Origin: Jilunia laotingensis
GTDB taxonomy: Bacteria > Bacteroidota > Bacteroidia > Bacteroidales > Bacteroidaceae
Assembly: GCF_014385165.1 (NCBI RefSeq)
Contig: NZ_JACRTF010000001.1
Coordinates: 620,001 to 684,000, forward strand
Length of the DNA: 64,000 nt
Direction: 5' to 3'
Every line of letters begins with the position of its first letter. Position 1 is the stretch's first letter. Under the pieces are notes generated by a model that was given only the letters and a program-made list of their open reading frames with translations, made no database searches and was not told where the DNA came from. This document shows, piece after piece, positions 1 to 10,226 of the stretch. A program made the translations under genes and the position numbers.

Positions 1-141
1 CGGCTGCAATATTCTCTGCGAAAAGAAATCTTCTGATTTGGCAGGATTACCATTTGCTATTCTATAATAAGCCCCATTACAAACCATTGCATCCTCAGGA
101 GGACATAGATCAGGCAATATTTCAAACCATTCAGTTTCCAT
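1..141 (-). CDS. 5' end of an unrecognised protein gene, cut by the window edge
   Basis: An open frame runs leftward from an ATG at 141 and leaves the window at position 1 without a stop. It gives 47 residues beginning METEWFEILP. An AT-rich stretch of about 150 bp lies upstream, as expected for a 5' end. I do not recognise the family, and with only the first 47 codons visible no domain can be judged. Confidence 0.5.
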   Translation of the reverse strand, partial: METEWFEILPDLCPPEDAMVCNGAYYRIANGNPAKSEDFFSQRILQP

Positions 142-294
142 TTTTCTTTTCTATTTTCTATTGCACAAAGATAATCTATAATCTATAACTTTTTACCGCG
201 ATATATCATAAATATTTCTAAGTTCATTTTTTATCCTTACATCCTATTATTAAAGCCAACCTAAATTCGACTTGACGTTAGATAGGAGTTAACA

Positions 295-1278
295 TCATAC
301 TATTCCTTCTTTTTCTTCTGCTTCCGCCTTTTCCTTATAAAATGCGAGACGGGCTTCACACAATTGTCCTACCACATCATGTAAAGTCTTGGTACGTGTA
401 AGCATGAAATCAAACTCCGTTTCATCCACTTGGAAGCGGAAATTATAGCGGGATTCGATATAGGCACGGCACAATTTATTAAACAAACGTATCTCTTCGT
501 TAGTGTTCTGCGGAAAGACAGAGGCTAGCTCCTGAGAATAGTTTTTGGAACGAACATACAGGGATTTTAAGTTGTGAGTTTGTGGACGATAATTATCGTA
601 AACCAAAAATATGGATTTGTAGAAACGTTCACAGGCTTGGTGTAATTGGAAAGAGCCTAATTTGTACTGTTCTTTGGACAAGCAATAAATACCTGTATCA
701 AGAAAGCCTTCGCCTAAAATATAACATCCCTCATATTCTTCCTTTGCTATCTGATATCTTTCCCGATAATTCAATTCTTCAGGCTTTGGGAAAACAACTT
801 TTTCATCATCATAAAGCAATATACCCTCTTTTATGATATCCGAAAAGAAATATTGTTGCTTCCTGATCATCCTCGCCAACTGCCCCCAGCTTTCCACGAG
901 TATTTCAGGGGGAGTAGGATGTTTCTTATTTGACAAACGTTCAAAATACAAAGGAATAACAGTGGATGATGCAAAACGCTCCAATGCTTCCGGCTTGCCT
1001 GTCTCTGAGACAACCAGAATATCAATATCACTCTGAAAACTGGAAGGCACTCCAAAATCATCCCTATTCTTATACAATGAATAGCTGCCGCGGGCATAAC
1101 TTCCAAACAGAATGATCATCCTGACATTGGAAATATGTTCCAAGATAAGCTCTTGCAGAATAGCAAGTTCTTCCTGCGTGCGTTTAGGCAAATGTTTGAT
1201 TGACTTCTTCATCTTTGCAAAGCGATATTTAATGATTGACTTCTCAAAGGTAAGCGTTTTTTCAATATCTTTAATCAT
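295..1278 (-). CDS. Nucleotidyltransferase (MNT) and HEPN domain fusion protein
   Basis: The 327-residue protein has an MNT-type nucleotidyltransferase core near residues 55-95, shown by GSYARGS followed by the acidic pair in SDIDILVV. The C-terminal half (about 185-310) is helical and HEPN-like, with FYKSIFLVYDNY and a late ESRYNFRF segment (an R-x4-6-H-like HEPN motif is not clear). MNT and HEPN usually occur as separate antitoxin and toxin genes, where MNT AMPylates the HEPN RNase; fused forms are common in Bacteroides and their role is less clear. The start at 1278 is the first ATG; a second ATG lies 22 codons in (MKKSIKHLP). The gene stands alone. Family assignment is solid, toxin activity is inference. 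Confidence 0.75.
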   Translation of the reverse strand: MIKDIEKTLTFEKSIIKYRFAKMKKSIKHLPKRTQEELAILQELILEHISNVRMIILFGSYARGSYSLYKNRDDFGVPSSFQSDIDILVVSETGKPEALERFASSTVIPLYFERLSNKKHPTPPEILVESWGQLARMIRKQQYFFSDIIKEGILLYDDEKVVFPKPEELNYRERYQIAKEEYEGCYILGEGFLDTGIYCLSKEQYKLGSFQLHQACERFYKSIFLVYDNYRPQTHNLKSLYVRSKNYSQELASVFPQNTNEEIRLFNKLCRAYIESRYNFRFQVDETEFDFMLTRTKTLHDVVGQLCEARLAFYKEKAEAEEKEGIV

Positions 1279-1433
1279 TCTGCACCTTAAAACGCAAAAT
1301 GGCTATTTACAAGTCCGATCTTCAATGAAAGATGTAAGTAATTCTCCTAATTGTTATTTTTGAGAGCAAGATAGTATCATGGAAACGAATAAAAATTAAA
1401 TAACTGATAATCAATTCACTACACATGTAATTT

Positions 1434-1521
1434 CACCTCGGTGAGGAACGACCTCTTCATCGGTGAGAAAGACCTCCTTCATCGGTGAGGAACGACCCCT
1501 TCATCGGTGATCTCCAAGGTG
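1434..1521. repeat. Four tandem 22-bp repeats in an intergenic region
   Basis: Units start at 1434, 1456, 1478 and 1500, exactly 22 bp apart. The shared core is TTCATCGGTGAGGAACGACC with small changes; the last unit diverges after CGGTGA. There are no spacers, so this is not a CRISPR array. It lies between the 5' end of the MNT-HEPN gene and the 3' end of the acyltransferase gene. No function is evident. Confidence 0.85.
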
Positions 1522-1615
1522 TTCACCGCAAACAAGAAAACCAGTTGCTTTCAACACTATCAGATGTAAAATATTCTCTTTCAACTTTTCCCTTAAAAAT
1601 TGCCCTTATAGTAAA

Positions 1616-2776
1616 TCATCCAACGACATATTTAGCCTTCTTACCCATACAACGGTAAACCAACCAAACCAGCAGCCATGACACTCCGAATGCAACTACC
1701 GCTGCCAAGGGAATCTGCAATCCCAAAGGAACATGGATAGCACGCATCAGTACAACGGAAGGCCCGGTAAAGAAATAATGTACCATATAGATACCGAATC
1801 CGCAGATTGTGAGGTTGGCAAGTGCTTTACGGAGTGATACCGACTGAATGTTCACTTTCTTAGCCAGCATAAACACGGGAATAGTCATCATCACTACGTT
1901 CAACGAACAATAGGTGAAGAAGAGTTCAAGCATCTCATCTGTGAATTCAGGCAATGCAGTGATATAACGAAATCCTAAGAAGGTGATGACATAACCGATA
2001 GCGAACATCGGAATGCCCACGGCAAACGTCTTCTTCATCGACCAATCGACATTACGCAAATAATGACCCAATAGAAGATAGCCATTGAAACCGGCAAAGT
2101 AATATAACATGCCGAATGCATTCCAAGAACAAGTACCCCACAAATACGGAGCTACGAACTGTGTATAATAAGGAATAAGCGTGGTAACGGCAAATGCAAG
2201 GAGGCACCAAAGTTTAGCTTTCTCGGAAGCCTTCTCTACCCATGCCGAAAAAATGGGCAGATAAAGGTAAAGTCCTATCAGAAGATAGATATACCACATA
2301 TGTACATCCACAATGGAAAAGTTAAAAGGAATCTGTGCGATATATCCCAAAGAGACAGACAAGGATTGACGCATCACTTCCTCACCCGCATAGGGAAAGA
2401 AATCGAGAATAACTTCAGGCTTGATCCCTAACACACCGGTGAGCCAGGGAAAAAGATTATAAATGACCGACCAGATCAGGAACGGCCAAAAGACACGGGG
2501 AATACGTTTCTTATAGAAAACGGAAGTTTCGCCATGTACCGGAAGAAGCAATGCTCCTGTAATCATCACAAATAGCGGCACACAAGGCCGCAAGGCTGCA
2601 CCGTAGATGGCACCCCAAAGTTTGATTTCTTCTATATTCGAAGCTGTACCGGGATAAAAATTGAATGGATCCGTGCAATGGCAGCATACAACGGTAAACA
2701 TGGCTATCAGTCGCACGACATCCAGCCAAACGATGTGTTGTTGCTTGGTCAATGTTGTAGTCTGTTGTGGTTTCAT
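1616..2776 (-). CDS. Acyltransferase family 3 membrane protein (O-acyltransferase)
   Basis: The 386-residue protein begins its first membrane segment with WLDVVRLIAMFTVVCCH, the D-x-x-R signature and conserved His of acyltransferase family 3. About ten hydrophobic segments follow through to the C-terminus. Family members move acetyl or other acyl groups onto sugars of surface polysaccharides from the inner membrane; the closest characterised style is the WecH/OatA-like group lacking an extra SGNH domain. No glycan genes are adjacent, so the acceptor is unknown. The gene appears monocistronic. Confidence 0.85.
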   Translation of the reverse strand: MKPQQTTTLTKQQHIVWLDVVRLIAMFTVVCCHCTDPFNFYPGTASNIEEIKLWGAIYGAALRPCVPLFVMITGALLLPVHGETSVFYKKRIPRVFWPFLIWSVIYNLFPWLTGVLGIKPEVILDFFPYAGEEVMRQSLSVSLGYIAQIPFNFSIVDVHMWYIYLLIGLYLYLPIFSAWVEKASEKAKLWCLLAFAVTTLIPYYTQFVAPYLWGTCSWNAFGMLYYFAGFNGYLLLGHYLRNVDWSMKKTFAVGIPMFAIGYVITFLGFRYITALPEFTDEMLELFFTYCSLNVVMMTIPVFMLAKKVNIQSVSLRKALANLTICGFGIYMVHYFFTGPSVVLMRAIHVPLGLQIPLAAVVAFGVSWLLVWLVYRCMGKKAKYVVG

Positions 2777-2828
2777 GGAGTAGATATATTTATAATGAAA
2801 AAGAAAGACATACGGTCTTTACAGAGTT

Positions 2829-2879
2829 AGCGGACGAGTGCAGATTTGATAGAATAAAATAAATCCGCAATCGCCCGCT
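2829..2879 (-). terminator. Imperfect hairpin downstream of fumarase
   Basis: Arms at 2829-2847 and 2861-2879 form a 19-bp stem with three mismatches. It lies about 50 bp past the fumarase stop and before the acyltransferase start. The following T-run on the minus strand is weak, so a terminator role is likely but not certain. Confidence 0.45.
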
Positions 2880-2929
2880 TCACCGGTATTATCTGTGTGC
2901 CATTCTAGAAACGGCTGTAATCACATCTA

Positions 2930-4567
2930 TTATTTCACTGCGCAACGGGGCTTAATCTGTTTGAAGAAGTCGTTGCCCTTGTTATCCACCAGGATAAATG
3001 CAGGGAAGTTTTCAACTTCGATCTTCCAGATAGCTTCCATACCCAATTCAGGATATTCCACGCACTCGATGCTCTTGATATTGTTTTGTGCAAGGATAGC
3101 AGCCGGGCCACCGATTGAACCAAGGTAGAAACCGCCATGATTCTTACAAGCATCCGTCACCTGCTGGCTGCGGTTACCCTTGGCAAGCATAATCATGCTT
3201 CCACCGTGGCTTTGGAAAAGGTCTACATACGGGTCCATACGTCCGGCAGTGGTCGGCCCCATTGAACCGCAAGCCATACCTTCGGGAGTCTTAGCCGGAC
3301 CGGCATAGTAGATAGGATGATCCTTGATATACTGAGGCAGGTCTTCACCACGATCCAGACGTTCTTTCAGCTTGGCATGGGCGATGTCACGACCTACGAT
3401 AATCGTTCCGTTCAATGACAGGCGTGTAGCTACCGGATATTTATCCAACACTTTCAGGATGTCCGCCATCGGTTGGTTCAGGTCGATCTTCACAGCATCC
3501 CCTTCACCGGCATTACGGAGTTCCTCAGGGATCAGGCTGCCTGGATTATCATCGAGCTTTTCGATCCAGATACCATCCTTATTGATCTTACACTTGATGT
3601 TGCGGTCGGCAGAACAAGATACGCCCAGACCTACCGGACAAGATGCACCGTGACGCGGCAAGCGGATAATACGTACATCATGAGCCAGATATTTGCCACC
3701 GAACTGCGCACCGAGACCAATACGGTGAGCTTCTTCCAACACCTGTTTTTCCAGTTCGACATCGCGGAAGGCACGGCCGTATTCATTTCCGGTAGTAGGC
3801 AGTTCATCATAATAATGAGTAGAAGCCAACTTCACGGTCAGCAGATTTTTCTCTGCCGAAGTACCTCCGATAACGAATGCAATGTGATAAGGAGGACAAG
3901 CTGCCGTACCCAGTGTTTTCATCTTCTCAACCAAGAAGGGAACAAGTGTTCCGGGGTTCAGGATGGCTTTTGTCTCCTGATAAAGATAAGTCTTATTGGC
4001 AGAACCGCCTCCTTTGGTAACGCAAAGGAACTTATACTCCATGCCTTCGGTAGCTTCGATATCGATCTGGGCCGGAAGGTTGCATTTCGTGTTCACTTCA
4101 TCGTACATGTTCAGCGGAGCATTCTGTGAATAACGCAGATTCTCTTCGGTATATGTTTTGTAGACACCCAGTGAAAGAGCCTCTTCATCGCAGTAGCCCG
4201 TCCATACCTGTTGTCCTTTTTCACCGTGGATGATAGCCGTACCGGTATCCTGGCAGAAAGGAAGTACACCTTTGGCGGCTACTTCAGCGTTGCGAAGGAA
4301 GGTAAGTGCCACATACTTATCGTTGTCGCTTGCTTCAGGATCGTTCAGAATCTTCGCCACCTGTTCGTTGTGCGAACGACGAAGCATGAACGACACATCG
4401 CGGAAGGCAGCGTTAGCCATAGCCGTCAAGCCTTCTTTTGCAACTTTAAGAACCGGGGTTCCTTCAAACTCGCTTACGGATACATAGTCTTTCGTAAGCT
4501 GATAATACTCAGTCTTATCTTCTCCATGCTCGAACATGGGTTGATACTTAAACGGAGGTGTTGCCAT
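2930..4567 (-). CDS. Fumarate hydratase, class I (iron-sulfur)
   Basis: The 545-residue length matches the single-chain class I fumarases (E. coli FumA/FumB, about 548). The N-terminal region carries FCQDTGTA and the C-terminal region [16 protein letters not shown], both typical of the family. The enzyme interconverts fumarate and malate in the cytosol using an oxygen-sensitive [4Fe-4S] cluster. In Bacteroides it runs in the reductive direction, feeding malate-derived fumarate to fumarate reductase. A TAnnTTTG promoter at 4608-4615 sits just upstream, so the gene is probably transcribed alone. Confidence 0.97.
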   Translation of the reverse strand: MATPPFKYQPMFEHGEDKTEYYQLTKDYVSVSEFEGTPVLKVAKEGLTAMANAAFRDVSFMLRRSHNEQVAKILNDPEASDNDKYVALTFLRNAEVAAKGVLPFCQDTGTAIIHGEKGQQVWTGYCDEEALSLGVYKTYTEENLRYSQNAPLNMYDEVNTKCNLPAQIDIEATEGMEYKFLCVTKGGGSANKTYLYQETKAILNPGTLVPFLVEKMKTLGTAACPPYHIAFVIGGTSAEKNLLTVKLASTHYYDELPTTGNEYGRAFRDVELEKQVLEEAHRIGLGAQFGGKYLAHDVRIIRLPRHGASCPVGLGVSCSADRNIKCKINKDGIWIEKLDDNPGSLIPEELRNAGEGDAVKIDLNQPMADILKVLDKYPVATRLSLNGTIIVGRDIAHAKLKERLDRGEDLPQYIKDHPIYYAGPAKTPEGMACGSMGPTTAGRMDPYVDLFQSHGGSMIMLAKGNRSQQVTDACKNHGGFYLGSIGGPAAILAQNNIKSIECVEYPELGMEAIWKIEVENFPAFILVDNKGNDFFKQIKPRCAVK

Positions 4568-4607
4568 ATTTTTACTTTTTATTACGTAATGTTGTTAGTT
4601 AGTGAGG

Positions 4608-4615
4608 CAAAAGTA
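4608..4615 (-). promoter_or_regulatory. Bacteroides -7 promoter box for fumarase
   Basis: On the minus strand the sequence TACTTTTG fits TAnnTTTG, about 40 bp upstream of the fumarase ATG. No clear -33 TTTG is seen at standard spacing. Confidence 0.5.
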
Positions 4616-4753
4616 CAAAAAAAGAGGAAGTAAACGATAGTCTGCCAATAAAAAAGTTACCATCAGGCAGATAAAAGTCCTTTCCAAAAAAGTACTATTC
4701 CTACAACAAAATTATCCCGTCAAATCATATGCTCTTCATTATAGTATGACTGT

Positions 4754-6745
4754 TTATGCCAATTGCCCGATACGATTGATCAGTTCATCTCCAAGTGCCG
4801 TTTTGTCATCGATGTGCTTCAGTACGGCAGTGACAAACGGATTGCTTTCGAAGTCGCCACGTACCTGTTCGAAGTCAAGCTTCATCTCGTCACGCGAACC
4901 ATCGGCTCCAAAGCCGGTCATGGCGGATAGGGAGAACTCTTTCCGTGCATCATCGTACACCATACGGTCAAGACCGACAACAGACACTTTCCAATCTTGC
5001 ACGATGGCAATAATTTCTTTTGCAGTGATCGTCTCCGGATTCAATCCGTAGAATTCCTGAATCTTATTGTAAGCCCATGTCCATTCGTAGGTGTAATAAT
5101 TAGTGTGCATCTCGGCAAAACGAGCATTGATGTGCTTCAATCGGTTGATTTCACCGCTTTCAATGCCATTCATGAGTTTCTCAATCTCGCTTTTCGGAGC
5201 AATCAGACCGGAGATGTCCACCCATTCACCGATACCGATTTCCGTATCGGGCTTCAGACGCTGGCGGATCTCTTCATTACTTTGGAAGTTGGTGCCCTCA
5301 AGCCGCTTGATAATAGAGTTGCCCAGGAATTTATGGATTGCAATTTCATAATAACGGATGCCGCTATTGAGTGAAGAGTTCTTGATCTTGGCACTCTGAT
5401 AAGAGTAGGTTTCGGAAGTCTCACCGGACACCCGTTTCAACTCTTTCAGTATCTTCCTGCCCGCAAACATCTTCTGGATAGTATAAGGGCTCAACAGGTT
5501 GTAGTTGATATAATCCAATTGGTTCGGATCTTTCCGCTGATCACGTTTCGGCCATTTTTGAGCATCACGAATGGTACCCACGCTGCGCAGATTAACACCC
5601 GGAACCAAAAAAGTGGTATTCTGTTGCTCGATCAAATAAGAGAACGGCAAGTTCGAGGTATCTGCATGGTTCACATGACGTCCCATCACCAACGAAAAGG
5701 CACCGACACGGGCAGGCCAAAGGATGTAGGAATCGGAAGTGGTCTTCGCTCCCCGTTCCATCGTTCCCTGATGGATAGGCCCTAACTTATACATGTGGTT
5801 ACTCTGGTTCGAACCGGAACCGGCATTCATAAACGAGAACATACCGGCAATCAGTAAAGTAGATTTGTGGTGTGTCACCGTATAAGGGCCTGCAAAGATG
5901 GCACATGCTTCACCGTTCTCTCCCTGGCAATTGCTGAAAAAGAGGGAATCCGAAGCCGAATAATTATGTCCCAACCGACATGCCTGGCCAACGAAACAGC
6001 GCGTCAGTACAGCACCATCGTCTACATGCGAACCCGAAGAAATGATGAAATCATCGCAGATCACTCCGTGACCGATATGCACCGGAGCCATTTCATTACT
6101 ATTGATACTGCCGTTACTCAACCGGCAAGTACCGCAAATACGACAGCAATCGCCTATCCGCACATTCCGGATGGAACCCGTATTAAGAATCATCACTCCT
6201 TTCCCGATGCTCCCGACAGTCGAAGCATGTTTGTTGGAATAGAAATCCGTGATCTCTTTCATCCGGCTGATCAATTCCGGGCGGTGGCGGTATAAAGCAA
6301 GGATATATGCCTGATGCGCCGAAAGTTTATCATTGATAAGTACTTCGCGACCTCCTGTTTCATTCAGTACGGAAACTTCTATCCCGTTTCCGAAAGTAGA
6401 ACGGCCTTCTACAAGGATGATATCGACATTTTCAATAAATGCCCCGTCACCAATCTCGTAGTTAGCAATATAGTTCTGAATATTCTCAATACAACAATTA
6501 TTGCCCACTGTCACATTGTGCAGCGTAACATGGCGCAAACCGGAGTGTTTCTTAATTCCACCCGGCAAAGTAAATTCCGACCGGAACTCTCCCAGTTTCA
6601 CTTCGCCCGAAAAGCGGGTGTGGTGTACATACTTGGTAGAGAACCCTTCGGCTACAAAAACTTTTTCCCAATCATCTGCCAGACACGACTGGCTTTTCAA
6701 CTGAAGCACTTCGTCCTCAGTCAGTTTCCGGTAAACATTTCCCAT
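4754..6745 (-). CDS. DUF4954 family protein with left-handed beta-helix repeats
   Basis: The 663-residue protein has a central region (about residues 70-330) rich in hexapeptide-like turns such as VGNNCCIENI, IGDGAFIENV and FGNGIEVSVL, which form a left-handed beta helix as in sugar-nucleotide acyltransferases. The C-terminal third is helical. The length and composition match the Bacteroidetes DUF4954 family, which has no established reaction. It lies 17 bp downstream of hflX on the same strand and is probably co-transcribed with it. A nucleotide-sugar or acyl-transfer role is only inference from the fold. Confidence 0.8.
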   Translation of the reverse strand: MGNVYRKLTEDEVLQLKSQSCLADDWEKVFVAEGFSTKYVHHTRFSGEVKLGEFRSEFTLPGGIKKHSGLRHVTLHNVTVGNNCCIENIQNYIANYEIGDGAFIENVDIILVEGRSTFGNGIEVSVLNETGGREVLINDKLSAHQAYILALYRHRPELISRMKEITDFYSNKHASTVGSIGKGVMILNTGSIRNVRIGDCCRICGTCRLSNGSINSNEMAPVHIGHGVICDDFIISSGSHVDDGAVLTRCFVGQACRLGHNYSASDSLFFSNCQGENGEACAIFAGPYTVTHHKSTLLIAGMFSFMNAGSGSNQSNHMYKLGPIHQGTMERGAKTTSDSYILWPARVGAFSLVMGRHVNHADTSNLPFSYLIEQQNTTFLVPGVNLRSVGTIRDAQKWPKRDQRKDPNQLDYINYNLLSPYTIQKMFAGRKILKELKRVSGETSETYSYQSAKIKNSSLNSGIRYYEIAIHKFLGNSIIKRLEGTNFQSNEEIRQRLKPDTEIGIGEWVDISGLIAPKSEIEKLMNGIESGEINRLKHINARFAEMHTNYYTYEWTWAYNKIQEFYGLNPETITAKEIIAIVQDWKVSVVGLDRMVYDDARKEFSLSAMTGFGADGSRDEMKLDFEQVRGDFESNPFVTAVLKHIDDKTALGDELINRIGQLA

Positions 6746-6762
6746 ATATTATCAGTTACGAA

Positions 6763-8019
6763 TTATTCTTCTTCGTCGTAAGTCTGATAAAGAAAATCGT
6801 TATAGGGATACTTTTGTACGTGCAATTCTTTTACGCGTTGATAAACTACACTCTTCAGTTCTTCTATATTGATTCGTTCGCGGGCGGAGATAAACAGGCA
6901 GTTGTCTTCCATCTTTGCCATCCACGTCTTCATCAGTTCATCGAGTGTTAAGTTTTCCTTTGTTTTGGGGGTAAGGTCGTCCGGCGCTTTCTCCACATAG
7001 GTGTAAGCGTCTATCTTGTTAAATATAAGTATCATAGGTTTTCCACCGCCACCGATATCGGCCAATGTCTTGTTGACCACCTCGATCTGTTCTTCAAATC
7101 CGGGATGGGAAATATCGACCACATGCAACAGCAAATCGGCTTCCCGTACCTCGTCGAGGGTAGACTTGAATGAGTCCACGAGGTCAGTTGGCAATTTACG
7201 GATAAATCCTACGGTATCGGACAGCAAAAACGGCAGATTGTCGATGATCACCTTACGCACTGTGGTGTCGAGCGTAGCAAAGAGTTTGTTTTCGGCAAAC
7301 ACTTCACTTTTCGAAAGGAGATTCATGATGGTAGATTTCCCTACGTTGGTATACCCCACCAGTGCTACACGGATCATACGGCCACGGTTCTTCCGCTGCG
7401 TCATTTTCTGTTTATCAATATCAGCCAGGCGTTCTTTCAGCAGAGACATACGGTTCAGGATGATACGGCGGTCCATTTCAAGCTGGGTTTCACCCGGGCC
7501 ACGAAGCCCTACCGAACCCTTTCCGCCTCCGGCACCCGAACCGCCACCTTGGCGTTCAAGGTGAGTCCACAGGCGTTGCAGACGGGGAAGCATGTATTTA
7601 TACTGTGCCAGTTCTACCTGCGTCTTTGCATTGGCAGTCTGGGCACGCATGGCAAATATATCAAGGATAAGCGAAGTACGGTCTAATATTTTGATTTTCA
7701 ACTCCGCTTCGATGTTACGTATCTGTTTGGCGGAAAGTTCGTCATCAAAGATCACCATTCCCACCTCTCTCTCGTTTTCTTCTTCGTTCAGGATATATTC
7801 CTTTATCTCTTCAAGTTTTCCTTTACCCACATAAGTCACGGTATTAGCCTGTGGCAATTTCTGGGTAAATCTTTTCACTACTTCCGCCCCAGCCGTCTCG
7901 GCAAGGAACGCCAGTTCGTCCAGATACTCGTTTGTCTTTCGCTCATCCTGCGCTTGCGTGATGAGTCCGACAAGTACTGCAGTCTCGACTTTGGCTTCGG
8001 AGATTACAAATTCTTTCAT
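6763..8019 (-). CDS. hflX: GTPase HflX, ribosome-associated
   Basis: The 418-residue protein shows the HflX N-terminal domain, a Gly-rich linker (GGGSGAGGGKGSVG) followed by GPGETQLE, and an Obg-type G domain: G1 GYTNVGKST, G3 DTVGFI and G4 NKID. HflX binds the 50S subunit and splits or rescues stalled ribosomes under stress. The ATG at 8019 follows a promoter box at 8051-8058. It is first in a likely two-gene unit with the DUF4954 gene. Confidence 0.96.
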   Translation of the reverse strand: MKEFVISEAKVETAVLVGLITQAQDERKTNEYLDELAFLAETAGAEVVKRFTQKLPQANTVTYVGKGKLEEIKEYILNEEENEREVGMVIFDDELSAKQIRNIEAELKIKILDRTSLILDIFAMRAQTANAKTQVELAQYKYMLPRLQRLWTHLERQGGGSGAGGGKGSVGLRGPGETQLEMDRRIILNRMSLLKERLADIDKQKMTQRKNRGRMIRVALVGYTNVGKSTIMNLLSKSEVFAENKLFATLDTTVRKVIIDNLPFLLSDTVGFIRKLPTDLVDSFKSTLDEVREADLLLHVVDISHPGFEEQIEVVNKTLADIGGGGKPMILIFNKIDAYTYVEKAPDDLTPKTKENLTLDELMKTWMAKMEDNCLFISARERINIEELKSVVYQRVKELHVQKYPYNDFLYQTYDEEE

Positions 8020-8050
8020 TCTTTCTTCTTAAATATTGATATTACGAGCG

Positions 8051-8058
8051 CAAATATA
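8051..8058 (-). promoter_or_regulatory. -7 promoter box for hflX
   Basis: Minus-strand TATATTTG fits the TAnnTTTG box, about 32 bp upstream of the hflX ATG. Confidence 0.5.
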
Positions 8059-8222
8059 TTGTTATTTTTTCAGAAAGCATCGTTCTATAAGTATATTTAA
8101 ATCCAGAGGCTATATTTTTAGGATATGTATAATATCCAATCGGTTTGATAAGATAAGTTGAACAGAAGTTCCGAATGGTATATTACAGAGACGCATCTCA
8201 TTGAGAAAGTGTAAAAACAAAA

Positions 8223-8256
8223 GGAGGATAACAGCGTCTTAACATGTATCCTCCTC
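8223..8256 (-). terminator. Rho-independent terminator of the susC operon
   Basis: Arms AGGAGGATA (8223-8231 complement) and TATCCTCCT (8248-8256) form a perfect 9-bp stem. On the minus strand the stem is followed by TTTGTTTTT. It lies 47 bp beyond the stop of the last gene of the SusC/SusD/lipoprotein operon. Confidence 0.8.
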
Positions 8257-8302
8257 TTGATTCATTCACAAAAGAACTATTATTCGAAATTCAAACCGAC
8301 TA

Positions 8303-10183
8303 TCATCTTAAAGTGTAAGAGATAAGGGTTGCAGGCTTACGGAAGTTCTTTGTAATCTTTTGGGCAGCCTGTGACGTACTCCCCTTTTTAAGAGTGCCAT
8401 TATTTAATCGACTTGTAAAATTTTTCTTCATTGGCATCAACTTTTTAAGTCCACCGATACGTTTCGCTGGAGAAGATTCCGAATAAGGTGTCCATGTCAG
8501 ATGGCTGAAAGGTGAAAGAACAGCCGGGCCTTCCTTCATTTCACAAATATATGCGATGGCATTCCATTTTTCGGTATTCTCTTTACTATTCAAGAACAGC
8601 AGAGTACCCTCTTCCGTCAAACCACCGACAAAAGACTCCTGCTCATCAAAATATCCTTCTTCAATATTTACAGGCACTACTTTCGTTTCAAAACCTTGAT
8701 ACGATTCAACTTGTTGAGGTACTAAAGTCAACCAGCCTGTTTCTTTGTCATAATTCAGTACCATTGTATCGTCATACTCTTCCTGACCGGAAAGCCCATT
8801 CACCAATAAAGTTTCGTCATCGGCTTTGGTTACGACTGCCAATAATTCGCCCGACTGTTTAGAATCTTCTGCAGGTACAAGCCATTCTCCTACATAATGA
8901 TCAATTTGTATCCCTTTCAACAATTGATCGTATGGACCACCGGCCATGTAGAAATCAAAAGTCACTGCCGCATTCTTCTGAACCTTATCTCCTGCATATG
9001 AAACGACTACAGCAGAATAAGTTCCATTCTCGTTGCAAGGCAAATTTACATTGCCGCTTGCAGATATTTCGACAGATTCCATAGAACCGTCAATTATGCC
9101 TTCAACTGCGGCTTCCAAATCTTCACCCGGAACTAAAGCTACTTTTGCACTTTCAATATCTTCGCCCAAAGTGACTTTTACTATGGCAAATGCATTTTCT
9201 TTAGCATCTATAAAACGACCGCCATATTCTATTTCAGTAGTATAATCCGCCATGACGAATCCGGGGAACACAATAGTAATTACTCCATCTTCCTGAGTGT
9301 AATCTAAACCTCCAAGACCATCCATATATAACATCGGAGCGAACTGAACAACCCCCGGCTTTCCTGCCTCTGTATATTGTGTTACTATATTATGTACCCA
9401 AGTATCTTCGGTTTCAAACCCTTGAAAGTTAAATGGGTGCATCACTTCTACTTCAACACCATATTTGGGATGTTTTATACCTGTACTAAATCCATCATAG
9501 AATACAAGGCCGTCAATTGTCGTCTGCACTCCGTTAACGGCAGAACCAGCAGGAAGAATAACAAATTCGACAAAAGGTGCCTGATTGCCGGTAGCCTCCC
9601 CATTTTCAGCGAATCCTTCATTCTCTATCCCTTGCGAGTATGGATCGACTAAGCGATAACGATTCGGTTCCAACATATGCTGTTGCAACTCAACCTGATA
9701 ATCATCACTAAACCAAAATTCATCACGGAAAGTAGCCATCCCCAACGATGTCCATGGAGCAGGAATACCAGCCTTAAACTCATACTTTGCTGTTCCGTAA
9801 GGTGTTGTCTGATCATCTATCGACAAAGCGATTACTTTAAAATCGTCATACTCCAGCGTCTCCGGATCATAGCCAATGTTTATTTTGCCAATCTCTGAGC
9901 CTGCTTCAAAATCCACCGAAGTCGGAATAGTGAAAAGACCACTTTCATCGGTGGATTTCAAGTTTACCTTAACAGCTTCTTTTGTATCGATACGTCTCAA
10001 TTCTACAGTAAAAGAAGTAGCATCTTTTGAAAGTTCCACATTCGATTTGAGTGTATTCGAAAAATAGATTTGTGCGTTATCCGGCTTCCCAGCTGCCTTA
10101 TACTCCACTTCTTCAGTACACGCAGTTACCATTAATGCAATGACACTAATCAATGCAAATATATATACATTTATTTTTTTCAT
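8303..10183 (-). CDS. Surface lipoprotein encoded with SusC/SusD
   Basis: The 626-residue protein starts with a lipoprotein signal peptide ending in VTAC (Cys about residue 22), followed by TEEVEY, a sequence compatible with export to the outer membrane surface. Residues about 35-125 look like a Calx-beta or other immunoglobulin-like strand-rich domain; the remainder is strand-rich with no motif I recognise. It sits 43 bp after the susD-like gene, in the position where SusE/F-like glycan-binding lipoproteins are found. The C-terminal 60 residues are unusually basic. Binding of the imported ligand is inference; no catalytic residues are apparent. Confidence 0.75.
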   Translation of the reverse strand: MKKINVYIFALISVIALMVTACTEEVEYKAAGKPDNAQIYFSNTLKSNVELSKDATSFTVELRRIDTKEAVKVNLKSTDESGLFTIPTSVDFEAGSEIGKINIGYDPETLEYDDFKVIALSIDDQTTPYGTAKYEFKAGIPAPWTSLGMATFRDEFWFSDDYQVELQQHMLEPNRYRLVDPYSQGIENEGFAENGEATGNQAPFVEFVILPAGSAVNGVQTTIDGLVFYDGFSTGIKHPKYGVEVEVMHPFNFQGFETEDTWVHNIVTQYTEAGKPGVVQFAPMLYMDGLGGLDYTQEDGVITIVFPGFVMADYTTEIEYGGRFIDAKENAFAIVKVTLGEDIESAKVALVPGEDLEAAVEGIIDGSMESVEISASGNVNLPCNENGTYSAVVVSYAGDKVQKNAAVTFDFYMAGGPYDQLLKGIQIDHYVGEWLVPAEDSKQSGELLAVVTKADDETLLVNGLSGQEEYDDTMVLNYDKETGWLTLVPQQVESYQGFETKVVPVNIEEGYFDEQESFVGGLTEEGTLLFLNSKENTEKWNAIAYICEMKEGPAVLSPFSHLTWTPYSESSPAKRIGGLKKLMPMKKNFTSRLNNGTLKKGSTSQAAQKITKNFRKPATLISYTLR

Positions 10184-10226
10184 ATAATCATGTTTTAATT
10201 ATAAGTTTCTAATTGCTTATACAGTT

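Noticed and set aside
1434..1521. CRISPR array
   Set aside because: The repeats are directly tandem with no unique spacers, and no cas genes are in the window.
3473..4129. 218-residue open frame antisense to fumarase
   Set aside because: It overlaps a well-supported fumarase gene on the other strand and has no recognisable motif.
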